Positions 1 to 7,541 of a stretch of 11,460 nucleotides of DNA are shown in pieces. Under the pieces are notes generated by a model. The model was given only the letters and a program-made list of their open reading frames with translations, was not told the DNA's origin and made no database searches. Position 1 is the stretch's first letter, and the number at the start of each line of letters is the position of its first letter. The position numbers and the translations under genes are program-made. Origin of the DNA: DAIUFH01 sp036844705 (GTDB lineage: Bacteria > Bacillota > Clostridia > Tissierellales > Tissierellaceae); assembly GCA_036844705.1 (NCBI GenBank), contig DAIUFH010000070.1, positions 1 to 11,460 of the forward strand, in the 5' to 3' direction.

Positions 1-33
1 TTTAGTATATTTTAAAAAAATATTTGTATTTAT

Positions 34-62
34 TAAAACTTTTTATCTTAATCATTCGTCTA
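34..62 (+). promoter_or_regulatory. ECF (sigma-V type) promoter, likely autoregulatory
   Basis: A -35-like AAAAC (35-39) is followed after 17 bases by CGTC (57-60) and TATA. This fits the ECF promoter form of B. subtilis sigma-V and relatives (TGAAAC, about 16-17 bases, CGTC). It lies about 45 bases upstream of the sigma gene start, so transcription would begin near 67-70. The simplest reading is that the sigma factor activates its own operon. The upstream bases of the -35 (TTAAAAC rather than TGAAAC) are not perfect. Confidence 0.6.
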
Positions 63-106
63 TATAGTGTAAGACAAAGATGTACATCTAAGAAGGGACA
101 CCTATA

Positions 107-622
107 ATGAAAAAGAAAGACCTAGTAAGACAATTTGAAGATTATGTAGTTGAATATAAGGAGCCTATATATAGATTAGCATATAGTTATGTAAGAAATC
201 CTGATGATGCTTTGGATATTGTCCAAGAATCCATATACAAAGGAATTTCATCTATTGAGTCACTCAAAGATTTAAGTGTGATAAAAACATGGTTTTATAG
301 GATAGTTGTAAACACTTCATTGGATTTTATCAGAAAAAGAAGTAAAGAAATAGTTTTGGAGGATGAAATCTTACTTAATAACAATGTAATTGATTCCGAT
401 AACTATCCTGATATTGATTTGGAAAGAGCGTTGGAGAATTTACCTGATAACTATCGTGTAATAATTATTCTAAGATACTTTGAGGATTTAAAAATAGATG
501 AGATTTCTAAGGTATTGGATGTCAATATTAATACCATAAAAACTCGCTTATATAAAGGATTAGAACTATTAAGAATAGAGATGGGTGCTGAAGATAGGAG
601 GCATTACTGTGAAGGACAATAA
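107..622 (+). CDS. sigV: ECF sigma factor, SigV-like
   Basis: A 171-residue RNA polymerase sigma factor of the extracytoplasmic-function class, which directs polymerase to a small regulon when released from its anti-sigma factor. Region 2 spans about residues 18-80, with the YRLAYSYVRNPDDALDIVQE core-binding helix and the TWFYRIVVNTSLDFIR segment that recognises the -10. Region 4 spans about 103-158, where ALENLPDNYRVIIILRYFED and INTIKTRLYKGLELLR form the -35-binding helix-turn-helix. ATG 107 follows an AAGGGA site at 93-98. The gene overlaps the downstream anti-sigma gene by 14 bases. The SigV assignment rests mainly on that partner being RsiV-like; sigma sequence alone would only say ECF. 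In B. subtilis SigV drives lysozyme-resistance genes, but none of those (oatA, dlt) is visible here, so the target regulon is inference. Confidence 0.9.
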   Translation: MKKKDLVRQFEDYVVEYKEPIYRLAYSYVRNPDDALDIVQESIYKGISSIESLKDLSVIKTWFYRIVVNTSLDFIRKRSKEIVLEDEILLNNNVIDSDNYPDIDLERALENLPDNYRVIIILRYFEDLKIDEISKVLDVNINTIKTRLYKGLELLRIEMGAEDRRHYCEGQ

Positions 623-1511
623 ATTAGAAAGATTAAAAAAGGAATATATGGATACTCCAATACCAAATGAATTAGACTTCGTTGTAAGAAAAGCTTTCAA
701 ACAAGGGAGGATTAAGATGAAAAGAAAAAATAATATTAATAAATTAGTAGTATCAGCTGCTTCTATAGCGGTTTTAACAATAGGCATAACAGCTGGAGTC
801 AATACCAGTCCAGCATTAGCTGAAAGTTTATCTCAGGTACCAGTTGTGGGTAATATAGTTAGGGTATTAAGATTTAGAGAGTTTAAGTTAGATGAAAATG
901 GATACCATGCTGATATCCAAGTGCCACAAATAGAGGGATTAGAAAATAAAGAGTTAGAAAATAGTTTAAATTTAACATATATAGAAGAAAACAAAAAACT
1001 TTATGATCAATTTATGAAGGAAATAGAAGATCTAGAAAAGATGGGCGGAGGACATTTAGGTGTGGATAGCGGATATGTCATCAAAACAGACAATGATGAC
1101 ATATTATCCATAGGTCATTATATAGTAAATACAGTAGGCTCATCATCTACAGTATTCAAATATGATACAATAGATAAGAAAAATGAAGTTCTAATAACTC
1201 TACCTTCTTTGTTTAAAGACAATAGTTATATTGAAACAATAAGTGAAAATATTAAGGAGCAAATGTTAGAAAATAACAAGCTAGATGAGAGTAAGTTTTA
1301 TTGGGTTGAAGGAATAGAAGGAGAAGTGGATGATAGTTTACTATTTAAGACTATTTCCGATACTCAAAACTTTTACATCAACGATGATGCTAAATTAGTT
1401 ATTTCTTTTGATAAATATGAGGTTGCACCAGGATATATGGGTGTATTGGAATTTGTTATACCAACAGATATCTTAACAGATATTTTAGTAGGAAACGAGT
1501 ATATAAGATAA
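609..1511 (+). CDS. rsiV: RsiV-like membrane anti-sigma factor (DUF3298 domain)
   Basis: A 300-residue bitopic membrane protein that would hold the adjacent ECF sigma factor inactive. The N-terminal 45 residues are cytoplasmic, with LERLKKEYMDTPIPNELD typical of RsiV N termini. One membrane helix follows at about 46-64. Just outside it is a PALA|ES signal-peptidase-like site (residues 68-73). The remaining ~220 residues are extracellular and end in a DUF3298-type fold (KYEVAPGYMGVLEFVIP near residues 270-290). GTG 609 is chosen because AGGAGG at 596-601 sits 7 bases upstream; an in-frame GTG at 585 would add eight residues but lies upstream of that site. In B. subtilis, lysozyme binding to RsiV exposes such a site to signal peptidase and then RasP, freeing SigV. 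The same mechanism here is inferred from the layout; ligand specificity cannot be read from sequence. Confidence 0.88.
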   Translation: MKDNKLERLKKEYMDTPIPNELDFVVRKAFKQGRIKMKRKNNINKLVVSAASIAVLTIGITAGVNTSPALAESLSQVPVVGNIVRVLRFREFKLDENGYHADIQVPQIEGLENKELENSLNLTYIEENKKLYDQFMKEIEDLEKMGGGHLGVDSGYVIKTDNDDILSIGHYIVNTVGSSSTVFKYDTIDKKNEVLITLPSLFKDNSYIETISENIKEQMLENNKLDESKFYWVEGIEGEVDDSLLFKTISDTQNFYINDDAKLVISFDKYEVAPGYMGVLEFVIPTDILTDILVGNEYIR

Positions 1512-1541
1512 AGGTCAATTAGATTAGTTAAAAAAGAAAGT

Positions 1542-1590
1542 AATATCCTTTAAAAAAACAAGTTTAGTTTTTTCAAAGGATATTTTTTTA
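1542..1590 (+). terminator. Rho-independent terminator of the sigma/anti-sigma operon
   Basis: The arms 1542-1559 and 1567-1584 pair at 17 of 18 positions (only A1552/C1574 fails) around a 7-base loop, and a T run follows (1583-1589). It lies 31 bases after the anti-sigma stop, so it separates this operon from the peptidase operon. The stem is AT-rich but long. Confidence 0.85.
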
Positions 1591-1676
1591 TAAAAGACCT
1601 CATTTTTGGGAATGACTAATATTTATAAAAGATACCATAATAATATTTTATAAGTGATGTATGTTAGGAGGAAAAA

Positions 1677-3116
1677 ATGATGTCAAATATACAAAATATT
1701 GAACCTAAAAAGGTGTTTCAATGGTTTCATACGTTAAATCAAATTCCGAGATGCTCTGGTGATGAAAAAAGAGTAAGTGATTTTCTGGCAGATTTTGCGA
1801 AGGAGAGAAATTTAGAAGTTTATCAGGATAAGACTTATAATGTAATAATAAAAAAGCCAGGGACTGTAGGGTATGAAAATGCCAATCCTGTAATTTTACA
1901 AGGTCATATGGATATGGTTTGTATAAAAGGGAAAGGCTCTAAGCATGACTTTACGAAAGATCCGATTGAATTGGTTGTAGAAGGCGATACCTTGAGAGCA
2001 AACAATACTACATTAGGAGCAGATAATGGTATCGCAGTTGCTTATGGGCTTGCAATTTTAGATTCCGATGATTTGAAACATCCTCCACTTGAAATTTTAG
2101 TTACTACAAGTGAAGAAACTGGTATGGATGGAGCAATGGCGCTGTCAAATGAGCATTTATCAGGTAAGACTCTTTTAAATCTAGATTCAGAGGAAGAAGG
2201 AATATTTCTTGTAAGCTGTGCAGGTGGAGCTAACATGATTACCACATTCAAGATTGAAAAGGAAAATAAAAATGGAGAAGGACTAGAAGTTAAGATAGTA
2301 GGTCTTAAAGGTGGACACTCCGGTATGGAGATAATAAAACAGAGGGCAAATGCCATAAAACTTCTTGGAAGGATTTTATATGATTGTAATGTCAAGGATG
2401 ATATTAAATTATCTAAAATTCATGGCGGTACAAAACATAATGCAATACCAGGGGAAGCTGAGGCAACTATTTTTACTGAAAATATTGGGGAAACAAAGAA
2501 AATAATAGAAGATATTACAAAGGAATTGAAGGAAGAATATCATATAGAGGATAGTGAATTAAATGTAGATGTTCAAGAGGTAAGTATAGACGAAGTATAT
2601 ACAAAGGAATTAAGTGATAATTTAATTGACTTTATCGTGATGGCTCCAGATGGAGTTCAATATATGTCAAAGGATATTGAAGGTTTAGTTCAAACAAGTT
2701 TGAACAATGCCATCATTGAAGAAAAAGATAACAATATAGAGATTATCACATCAGTACGTTCTTCCTCAAGCAGTTCCTTAAGAGAAGTTTTAAATGTTCT
2801 AGCAACAATTGCGAAAAGAACCAATGGAAATGCAGAAGAATCTAGTGCCTACCCTGCATGGCAGTATGATGAAGACTCTAAAATTCGTGAAAAATGTGTT
2901 AGTGTCTACGAAGAGCTATATGATAAAAAACCTGAAGTAAGCGCTATACATGCAGGGCTTGAATGTGGTCTTTTAAAGGAAATTCTTCCTGATACCGATA
3001 TGATAAGCTTTGGTCCAAATTTATTTGATGTTCACACAGAAAAGGAACATTTAAGCATTTCATCGGTTAAACGAGTATGGGAATTCCTATTAAAACTACT
3101 TGAAAATTTAAAGTAA
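1677..3116 (+). CDS. pepD: Aminoacyl-histidine dipeptidase (PepD/carnosinase-like, M20 family)
   Basis: A 479-residue cytoplasmic metallopeptidase, close to the ~485 residues of E. coli PepD, which cleaves Xaa-His and other unblocked dipeptides with a dinuclear zinc centre. The family signatures are all present: QGHMDM (His77 ligand, Asp79), GADNG (bridging Asp116), TSEETGMDGA (catalytic Glu146 and ligand Glu147), LNLDSEEEG (Asp170), GGHSGMEI (lid-domain His214), HGGTKHNAIPGEAEA, ECGLL and FDVHTEKEHLS (C-terminal histidines near 453-458). The catalytic domain is split by the lid/dimerisation domain, about residues 185-390. AGGAGG at 1666-1671 lies 5 bases from ATG 1677 and 8 from ATG 1680, so either is possible. 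It forms an operon with the OPT transporter 27 bases downstream, suggesting that it degrades imported peptides. No convincing promoter was found in 1591-1665. Confidence 0.95.
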   Translation: MMSNIQNIEPKKVFQWFHTLNQIPRCSGDEKRVSDFLADFAKERNLEVYQDKTYNVIIKKPGTVGYENANPVILQGHMDMVCIKGKGSKHDFTKDPIELVVEGDTLRANNTTLGADNGIAVAYGLAILDSDDLKHPPLEILVTTSEETGMDGAMALSNEHLSGKTLLNLDSEEEGIFLVSCAGGANMITTFKIEKENKNGEGLEVKIVGLKGGHSGMEIIKQRANAIKLLGRILYDCNVKDDIKLSKIHGGTKHNAIPGEAEATIFTENIGETKKIIEDITKELKEEYHIEDSELNVDVQEVSIDEVYTKELSDNLIDFIVMAPDGVQYMSKDIEGLVQTSLNNAIIEEKDNNIEIITSVRSSSSSSLREVLNVLATIAKRTNGNAEESSAYPAWQYDEDSKIREKCVSVYEELYDKKPEVSAIHAGLECGLLKEILPDTDMISFGPNLFDVHTEKEHLSISSVKRVWEFLLKLLENLK

Positions 3117-3143
3117 ATAGATATTGCAAAGAGGAGGATTTAA

Positions 3144-5078
3144 ATGAAAAACAATCCAAAAAAATTATCTAAAGATGCATATGGTGGAGTGAAGGGAGAG
3201 GATTATGTTCCGTTTATTCCAACTAACGAAGTAATTCCTGAAGCAACAGGATATTCACTTACAATGGGTATTATCTTTGCAATTGTTTTTGCTGCAGCTA
3301 ATACTTATTTAGGACTAAGAGTAGGTCTTACTATATCTGCAGGTATTCCAGGTGCAATACTTGCAACTGGTTTATTGAAATCAATTTTTAAAAGAAATAG
3401 TATATTGGAGGCAAATTATGTGGCATCACTATCTGCTGTAGGAGAATCTATTGCTGGTGGTATCATATTTGTATTGCCTGCAATCATACTTATTGGATTA
3501 AATCTATCAGTTTGGCAAGTAGTTATAGTCACAATTATAGGTGGATTTATGGGAGTGTATTTTGTGACACCAGTACGTAGATATTTAATAGTTCAAGAAC
3601 ATGGAGAATTAGTATATCCGGAATCCATGGCTCAAGCAGAAGTGCTGGTAAATGCAAATCAAGGTGGTAAAGGTTTTCGTTCTGTATTAAATGGCCTTGG
3701 CGTTGGTGTAGGATATAAAATATTATCTGGGGGATTAGGTCTGTGGAATGAGACGGCATCCTATGTGATTACAGCATATCAAGGAACTATGATAGGTATG
3801 GATACTCTTTCTTCTCTTTTAGGAGTAGGTTTTATCGTAGGAACATCAACATCAGCATTGATGTTTGCTGGCTCGCTGTTAGCCTGGCTATCATTTATTC
3901 CACTTATCAAATTCTTTGGAGTATTTGCGGCTGAAGCTATATTTCCATCTACATTGTTAATATCGGAAATGTCTGCTTCTGATATTTGGTCAAATTATAT
4001 CAGATATATTGGGGCAGGAGCTGTAGCTATGGGAGGATTCATTTCATTAGCAAGATCCTTGCCTACTATTATAAAATCTTTTAGAGAGGCAATGGGTGGA
4101 TTTGGAAAGGGTGAAAAATCTCAAAGAAGAATAGATGAAGAACCATCAGTTATATGGGTATTAGCAGCGGCTATATTTGGATTTCTATTGACTTGGTTCC
4201 TTCCTACAATAGGTGTAGGACCAATAGGTGCACTGCTTGCTGTGTTCTTTTCCTTCTTCTTCTCAGTCGTATCAGCTAGAATGGTTGGAGTAATTGGAGC
4301 AAGTAACAATCCTGTATCAGGTATGACCATTGCGACCCTTTTAGTTATAGCCTCAATTTATAGAGCAATGGGAGCTACTGGCACTTCAGGAATGGAAATA
4401 GTATTGTTAGCAGCAGGTGTTGTATGTGTTGCTATAGCTGTTGCAGGAGGGGTGGCACAGTCTCTTAAAGCAACATATCTAATAGGAGGCAGCCCTAGAA
4501 AGATACAGCATGGTATGTTTATATCCCTAGCAATAGCTTCAGTAGTTGCAGGAGCTACAGTACTGCTTCTGCACAATGCATATGGAATAGGAGGGGAACA
4601 GGTTGCAGCTCCACAGGCGACTCTAATGAGGTTAATTGTTGAAGGAATCATGACTGGAAGGCTACCTTGGACTCTGGTAATTATAGGTGCTGTAATAGCA
4701 ATATTTTGTGCATTATCAAATCTACCAATATTACCAATTGCATTGGGTATTTATTTACCTATATCTTTAAACAGTGCAATATTCTTTGGAGGGGTAATAC
4801 GTAAGTTAGTAGAGATGAAGTTTAGGAAAGATGAAGCTGATTTAGATATAGCTGCTGAAAGAGGTACCTTAATAGCCTCTGGACTTGTAGCTGGTGATGC
4901 ACTTACGGGTATATTAATAGGCATATTTGCTGCTTTAAATATACAAACAGATTTCCTTTCCGGCATCATTACAAATGATGCTATGAGAAATTTAGTGAGT
5001 TTAGTTATATTCGTAATTCTCGGTGCATGGCTGTATAGATATTCTTGTAATATTAGGGAAGATAAAGAAAGAGCTTAG
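3144..5078 (+). CDS. OPT-family oligopeptide transporter
   Basis: A 644-residue, highly hydrophobic integral membrane protein of normal length for bacterial OPT transporters, with roughly 14-16 predicted helices. OPT proteins are proton-coupled importers of small peptides. Recognisable family segments are AANTYLGLRVGLTISAGIPG near residues 51-70, PESMAQAEVLVNANQGGKGF near 160, ASNNPVSGMTIATLL near 385-400, SLKATYLIGGSPRKIQHGMF near 440-460, and LPILPIALGIYLPISLNSAI near 525-545. The N terminus is cytoplasmic and polar (SKDAYGGVKGEDYVPFIPTN). ATG 3144 has a strong GAGGAGG site at 3131-3137. It is co-transcribed with the dipeptidase gene and followed directly by a terminator. The YSL branch of the superfamily carries metal-chelate transporters, but the neighbouring peptidase favours peptides. 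Substrate is therefore inferred. Confidence 0.92.
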   Translation: MKNNPKKLSKDAYGGVKGEDYVPFIPTNEVIPEATGYSLTMGIIFAIVFAAANTYLGLRVGLTISAGIPGAILATGLLKSIFKRNSILEANYVASLSAVGESIAGGIIFVLPAIILIGLNLSVWQVVIVTIIGGFMGVYFVTPVRRYLIVQEHGELVYPESMAQAEVLVNANQGGKGFRSVLNGLGVGVGYKILSGGLGLWNETASYVITAYQGTMIGMDTLSSLLGVGFIVGTSTSALMFAGSLLAWLSFIPLIKFFGVFAAEAIFPSTLLISEMSASDIWSNYIRYIGAGAVAMGGFISLARSLPTIIKSFREAMGGFGKGEKSQRRIDEEPSVIWVLAAAIFGFLLTWFLPTIGVGPIGALLAVFFSFFFSVVSARMVGVIGASNNPVSGMTIATLLVIASIYRAMGATGTSGMEIVLLAAGVVCVAIAVAGGVAQSLKATYLIGGSPRKIQHGMFISLAIASVVAGATVLLLHNAYGIGGEQVAAPQATLMRLIVEGIMTGRLPWTLVIIGAVIAIFCALSNLPILPIALGIYLPISLNSAIFFGGVIRKLVEMKFRKDEADLDIAAERGTLIASGLVAGDALTGILIGIFAALNIQTDFLSGIITNDAMRNLVSLVIFVILGAWLYRYSCNIREDKERA

Positions 5079-5086
5079 AGCTTAAC

Positions 5087-5117
5087 AAAAACCTAGATAA
5101 AAATATCTAGGTTTTTT
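5087..5117 (+). terminator. Rho-independent terminator after the OPT transporter
   Basis: The arm AACCTAGATA (5090-5099) pairs perfectly with TATCTAGGTT (5104-5113) around an AAAA loop, and the T run extends to 5117. A-rich bases before the left arm could extend the stem against that run. It starts 9 bases after the stop codon and ends the peptidase/transporter operon. Confidence 0.9.
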
Positions 5118-5235
5118 GCGTTAGAATGAAATTTTAAGAATAGCAAAACAGCTTGTGTTAATCTCAAGAATTATGATACTATAGGATTACGATATCGAAA
5201 AAGTTGTTTTAAGTTGAAAATATTAAGAGATCTTT

Positions 5236-5263
5236 GAATATAGAAATAGAAATATCATAAGAT
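5236..5263 (+). promoter_or_regulatory. Possible sporulation (sigma-E-like) promoter
   Basis: GAATATA (5236-5242) and CATAAGAT (5256-5263) resemble the B. subtilis sigma-E elements (KMATATT and CATACAAT) at 6/7 and 6/8 positions. The gap is 13 bases, slightly short of the usual 14-15. Transcription would begin near 5270, keeping the GGAGG site and TTG 5298 inside the message. A consensus-like TATAAT at 5272-5277 is the alternative, but it lacks a -35 and would start the message almost on the ribosome site. Weak evidence. Confidence 0.25.
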
Positions 5264-5297
5264 AAATAAAGTATAATGTATGCACGGAGGTGGTGAT

Positions 5298-6956
5298 TTG
5301 AGGAAAACAATTACAATAATTTTAGTAATCGTGATTATTAGTTTATTAAGTGGAGGCTTTTACTACTATACTCTCAATATACCAAGTAAAGAGGTCGTAT
5401 CAATAGATGATGATATGTATTTAATAGTTGAGGATCAGATAATTGAGTATGGGAAACCAGTTAAAGAATTTGATGATGTGCTATACTTTACATACGAGTT
5501 TATAGAAAAGTATATAGATGAGGATTTATTTTATGATGATAAGGAAAAAATAGTTGTTTTTACCAATGATACATATGTAAAGAGATTTAAGATAGATGAT
5601 AGGAAGGGGAGTATCAATTCCAAGGAGTTTCTAATTGATGCTCCAATAATTGAAGAAGCAGGTAGTATTTATATACCTATGAATTTATTTGCAGATGATT
5701 ATGAAATAAGTATAGATTATTATCCTGATACAAATGCTGTTGTAATGGATTATACCAATGTCGAGTATTTAGAAGGGGAAGTGATATTGGAAGCTCCCAT
5801 TATCAGAAGTGATTTAGATATTAAAGCTCCTATTATTTCAAGTGATTTAAAAATAGGCGATAAAGTATATGTATACGGTGAGTTTGAAAAATGGTTTAAG
5901 GTTAGAACTTTAGATGGGATACCGGGATTTATTGAAAAGAGATATATTAAGTTGAATCACACTAAGGATTTATATAAGAGTGAGCTAAAGGATAGAGAAA
6001 CTATTAAAAATATGAAAGCAGACAAAATAAATTTGACTTGGGATTATACTTATTCAAGAGTCAAATTTACAGATAATATCGAGGAAATACCTGGTGTTAA
6101 ATTGTTGTCACCTACTTGGTTTTCAATTTTAGATATTGATGGCAATATACAGGATAAGGGAAATAAAGATTATGTCAAAAAGTATTGTGCTATGGGTTAT
6201 GAGTTATGGCCTCTGGTGGATAATAGTTTTGACCCTGATTTAACACATGAATTATTGGAGACTACCTCAAAGAGAGAAGACATTATTTCTAAATTGCTTG
6301 ATATATATTTGGATTACGGTTTTACTGGTATTAATTTAGATTTTGAAAATGTTTATTATAAGGATAAAGATTTACTAACCCAATTTGTTAGAGAGCTTTA
6401 TCCTGTTTTTAAGGAGCATGGTCTCATCGTTAGTATGGATGTTACAACCATATCTACCAGTGAAAACTGGTCTATGTGCTATGATAGAAAGAGACTTCAC
6501 AAGTCATTGGATTATATAATCTTAATGGCCTACGACCAGCACTGGGCAAGCAGCCCAACAGCAGGTTCAGTTGCAGAATATAGCTGGGTTGAGAACGGAC
6601 TAAGCAAAGTATTAGAGGAGATACCAAGTGAAAAGCTAATCTTAGCAGTTCCTTTTTATACAAGACTATGGACTATAAATGAAGATAGTATATCATCAAA
6701 GTCTTTAAGCATGGAAATCGCAAATAAGTTTATTGTTGACAATAATATAGAGTTGATATGGCTTGAAGATACTTACCAGTATTATGGTGGATTTGTGAAG
6801 GATAATGTAGAGTATAAAATATGGTTAGAGGACGAAAAATCTTTGGATTATAAAATATCTCTAGTCCATAAATATAATCTAGCTGGAATAGCATCCTGGA
6901 GAAAAGGATATGAAACAGCTAATATCTGGAACAGTATATATAAATCTTTAAATTAA
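5298..6956 (+). CDS. Membrane-anchored GH18 glycoside hydrolase with copper-amine-oxidase-N-like and SH3b domains
   Basis: A 552-residue cell-surface protein of the YaaH/SleL-like GH18 group, enzymes acting on N-acetylglucosamine-containing glycans such as peptidoglycan or spore cortex. Domains in order: an uncleaved membrane anchor at about 3-22; a copper-amine-oxidase-N-like module at about 30-152 (KEFDDVLYFTYEF, EAGSIYIPMNLF); an SH3b module at about 160-220 (GDKVYVYGEFEKWFKVR, IPGFIEKRYIKL); and a GH18 barrel at about 245-552. The catalytic strand reads GINLDFEN, keeping Asp348 and general-acid Glu350; the first Asp of the usual DGxDxDxE is Thr and the second is Asn, which some YaaH-type enzymes share. 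YIILMAYDQHW and LAVPFYTRLW are further barrel strands. TTG 5298 is chosen because GGAGG (5286-5290) lies 7 bases upstream; an in-frame ATG at 5280 precedes it. A role in spore germination or cell-wall turnover is inferred. Confidence 0.88.
   Translation: MRKTITIILVIVIISLLSGGFYYYTLNIPSKEVVSIDDDMYLIVEDQIIEYGKPVKEFDDVLYFTYEFIEKYIDEDLFYDDKEKIVVFTNDTYVKRFKIDDRKGSINSKEFLIDAPIIEEAGSIYIPMNLFADDYEISIDYYPDTNAVVMDYTNVEYLEGEVILEAPIIRSDLDIKAPIISSDLKIGDKVYVYGEFEKWFKVRTLDGIPGFIEKRYIKLNHTKDLYKSELKDRETIKNMKADKINLTWDYTYSRVKFTDNIEEIPGVKLLSPTWFSILDIDGNIQDKGNKDYVKKYCAMGYELWPLVDNSFDPDLTHELLETTSKREDIISKLLDIYLDYGFTGINLDFENVYYKDKDLLTQFVRELYPVFKEHGLIVSMDVTTISTSENWSMCYDRKRLHKSLDYIILMAYDQHWASSPTAGSVAEYSWVENGLSKVLEEIPSEKLILAVPFYTRLWTINEDSISSKSLSMEIANKFIVDNNIELIWLEDTYQYYGGFVKDNVEYKIWLEDEKSLDYKISLVHKYNLAGIASWRKGYETANIWNSIYKSLN
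5793..5858 (+). repeat. Diverged 11-codon tandem duplication within the SH3b module
   Basis: Two adjacent 33-base units (5793-5825 and 5826-5858) encode APIIRSDLDIK and APIISSDLKIG. They match at 7 of 11 residues, with exact agreement over AAGTGATTTA in the DNA. They lie where an SH3_3-type domain has its first conserved loop, so the duplication lengthens the binding face of the module without shifting the frame. The divergence suggests an old event. Confidence 0.6.
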
Positions 6957-6975
6957 TTTAAGTGGGGTGGAGTCA

Positions 6976-7515
6976 ATGTTAAAATACAAAAATACTAAAA
7001 TTGATATCATTAAAGGGGATATTACTGAACAGAATGTTGATGCTATCGTAAATGCAGCAAACAATACTCTATTAGGTGGTGGAGGAGTGGATGGGGCAAT
7101 ACATAGAAAGGGAGGTAGGATTATTCTGGAGCAGTGTAAAAAGCATGGTGGATGTCCTACTGGTGAGGCGAGAATTACCACTGCGGGAAATTTACCTAGC
7201 AAATATGTTATTCATACAGTTGGACCTGTATATAGTTCAAATAAAAATTATAATGAAAAAATGCTATACAATGCATATTTTAATTCCCTTAAGCTAGCTT
7301 TGGAATATGATATTAAGACAATTGCTTTTCCTTCCATATCTACAGGAGCCTATGGTTATCCAATTAATGAGGCTATAGAAGTAGTTTATAATACAATAAT
7401 AGATTTTCTTTATAAAAATGATGGTATAGATGAGATTAGGTTTATTCTTTTCAATCAAGAAAATTATAAACTATATATTGATTATTTCAGTTGTGTCATT
7501 CTAAACCGCAGGTGA
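6976..7515 (+). CDS. Macrodomain protein, O-acetyl-ADP-ribose deacetylase type (MacroD-like)
   Basis: A soluble, single-domain cytoplasmic protein of 179 residues in the MacroD/YmdB class, which binds ADP-ribose and hydrolyses O-acetyl-ADP-ribose or ADP-ribose from acidic side chains. The hallmark segments are intact: IDIIKGDITEQNVDAIVNAAN, then NTLLGGGGVDGAIHRKGG (the Asn, Gly-rich and Asp elements lining the ligand site), CPTGEARITTAGNL, YVIHTVGPVY, and AFPSISTGAYGYPINEA (phosphate loop). GGGGTGG at 6964-6970 lies 5 bases before ATG 6976; GTG 6967 would add three residues but sits inside the ribosome site. The gene follows the GH18 gene by 19 bases and is probably on the same transcript. 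The extreme C terminus (FSCVILNRR) is less typical. No ADP-ribosyltransferase partner (DarT, sirtuin) is visible in the window, so the substrate is open. Confidence 0.93.
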   Translation: MLKYKNTKIDIIKGDITEQNVDAIVNAANNTLLGGGGVDGAIHRKGGRIILEQCKKHGGCPTGEARITTAGNLPSKYVIHTVGPVYSSNKNYNEKMLYNAYFNSLKLALEYDIKTIAFPSISTGAYGYPINEAIEVVYNTIIDFLYKNDGIDEIRFILFNQENYKLYIDYFSCVILNRR

Positions 7516-7541
7516 AATATCTCAAGTCTAAACTCGTAATC

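Noticed and set aside
585..608. GTG 585 as the anti-sigma start
   Set aside because: The strong AGGAGG lies downstream of it at 596-601 and fits GTG 609.
1591..1676. A sigma-A promoter for the pepD operon
   Set aside because: AT-rich hexamers abound, but none pairs a reasonable -35 with a -10 at 16-18 bases.
2042..2395. 117-codon open frame on the minus strand inside pepD
   Set aside because: It lies wholly opposite a gene with full family motifs, and its translation (Ser/Pro-rich) has no family character.
4358..4651. 97-codon minus-strand frame inside the OPT gene
   Set aside because: It is a shadow of the hydrophobic-codon pattern of the transporter, with no ribosome site or recognisable product.
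5272..5277. TATAAT as the promoter -10 of the GH18 gene
   Set aside because: No -35 lies at 16-18 bases upstream, and the transcript would start almost at the ribosome site.
5280..5297. ATG 5280 as the GH18 start
   Set aside because: It precedes the GGAGG site, which is instead correctly spaced for TTG 5298, and adds only MHGGGD before the membrane anchor.
7076..7297. 73-codon + strand frame overlapping the macrodomain gene
   Set aside because: It is an out-of-frame reading of the conserved macrodomain core and has no independent support.
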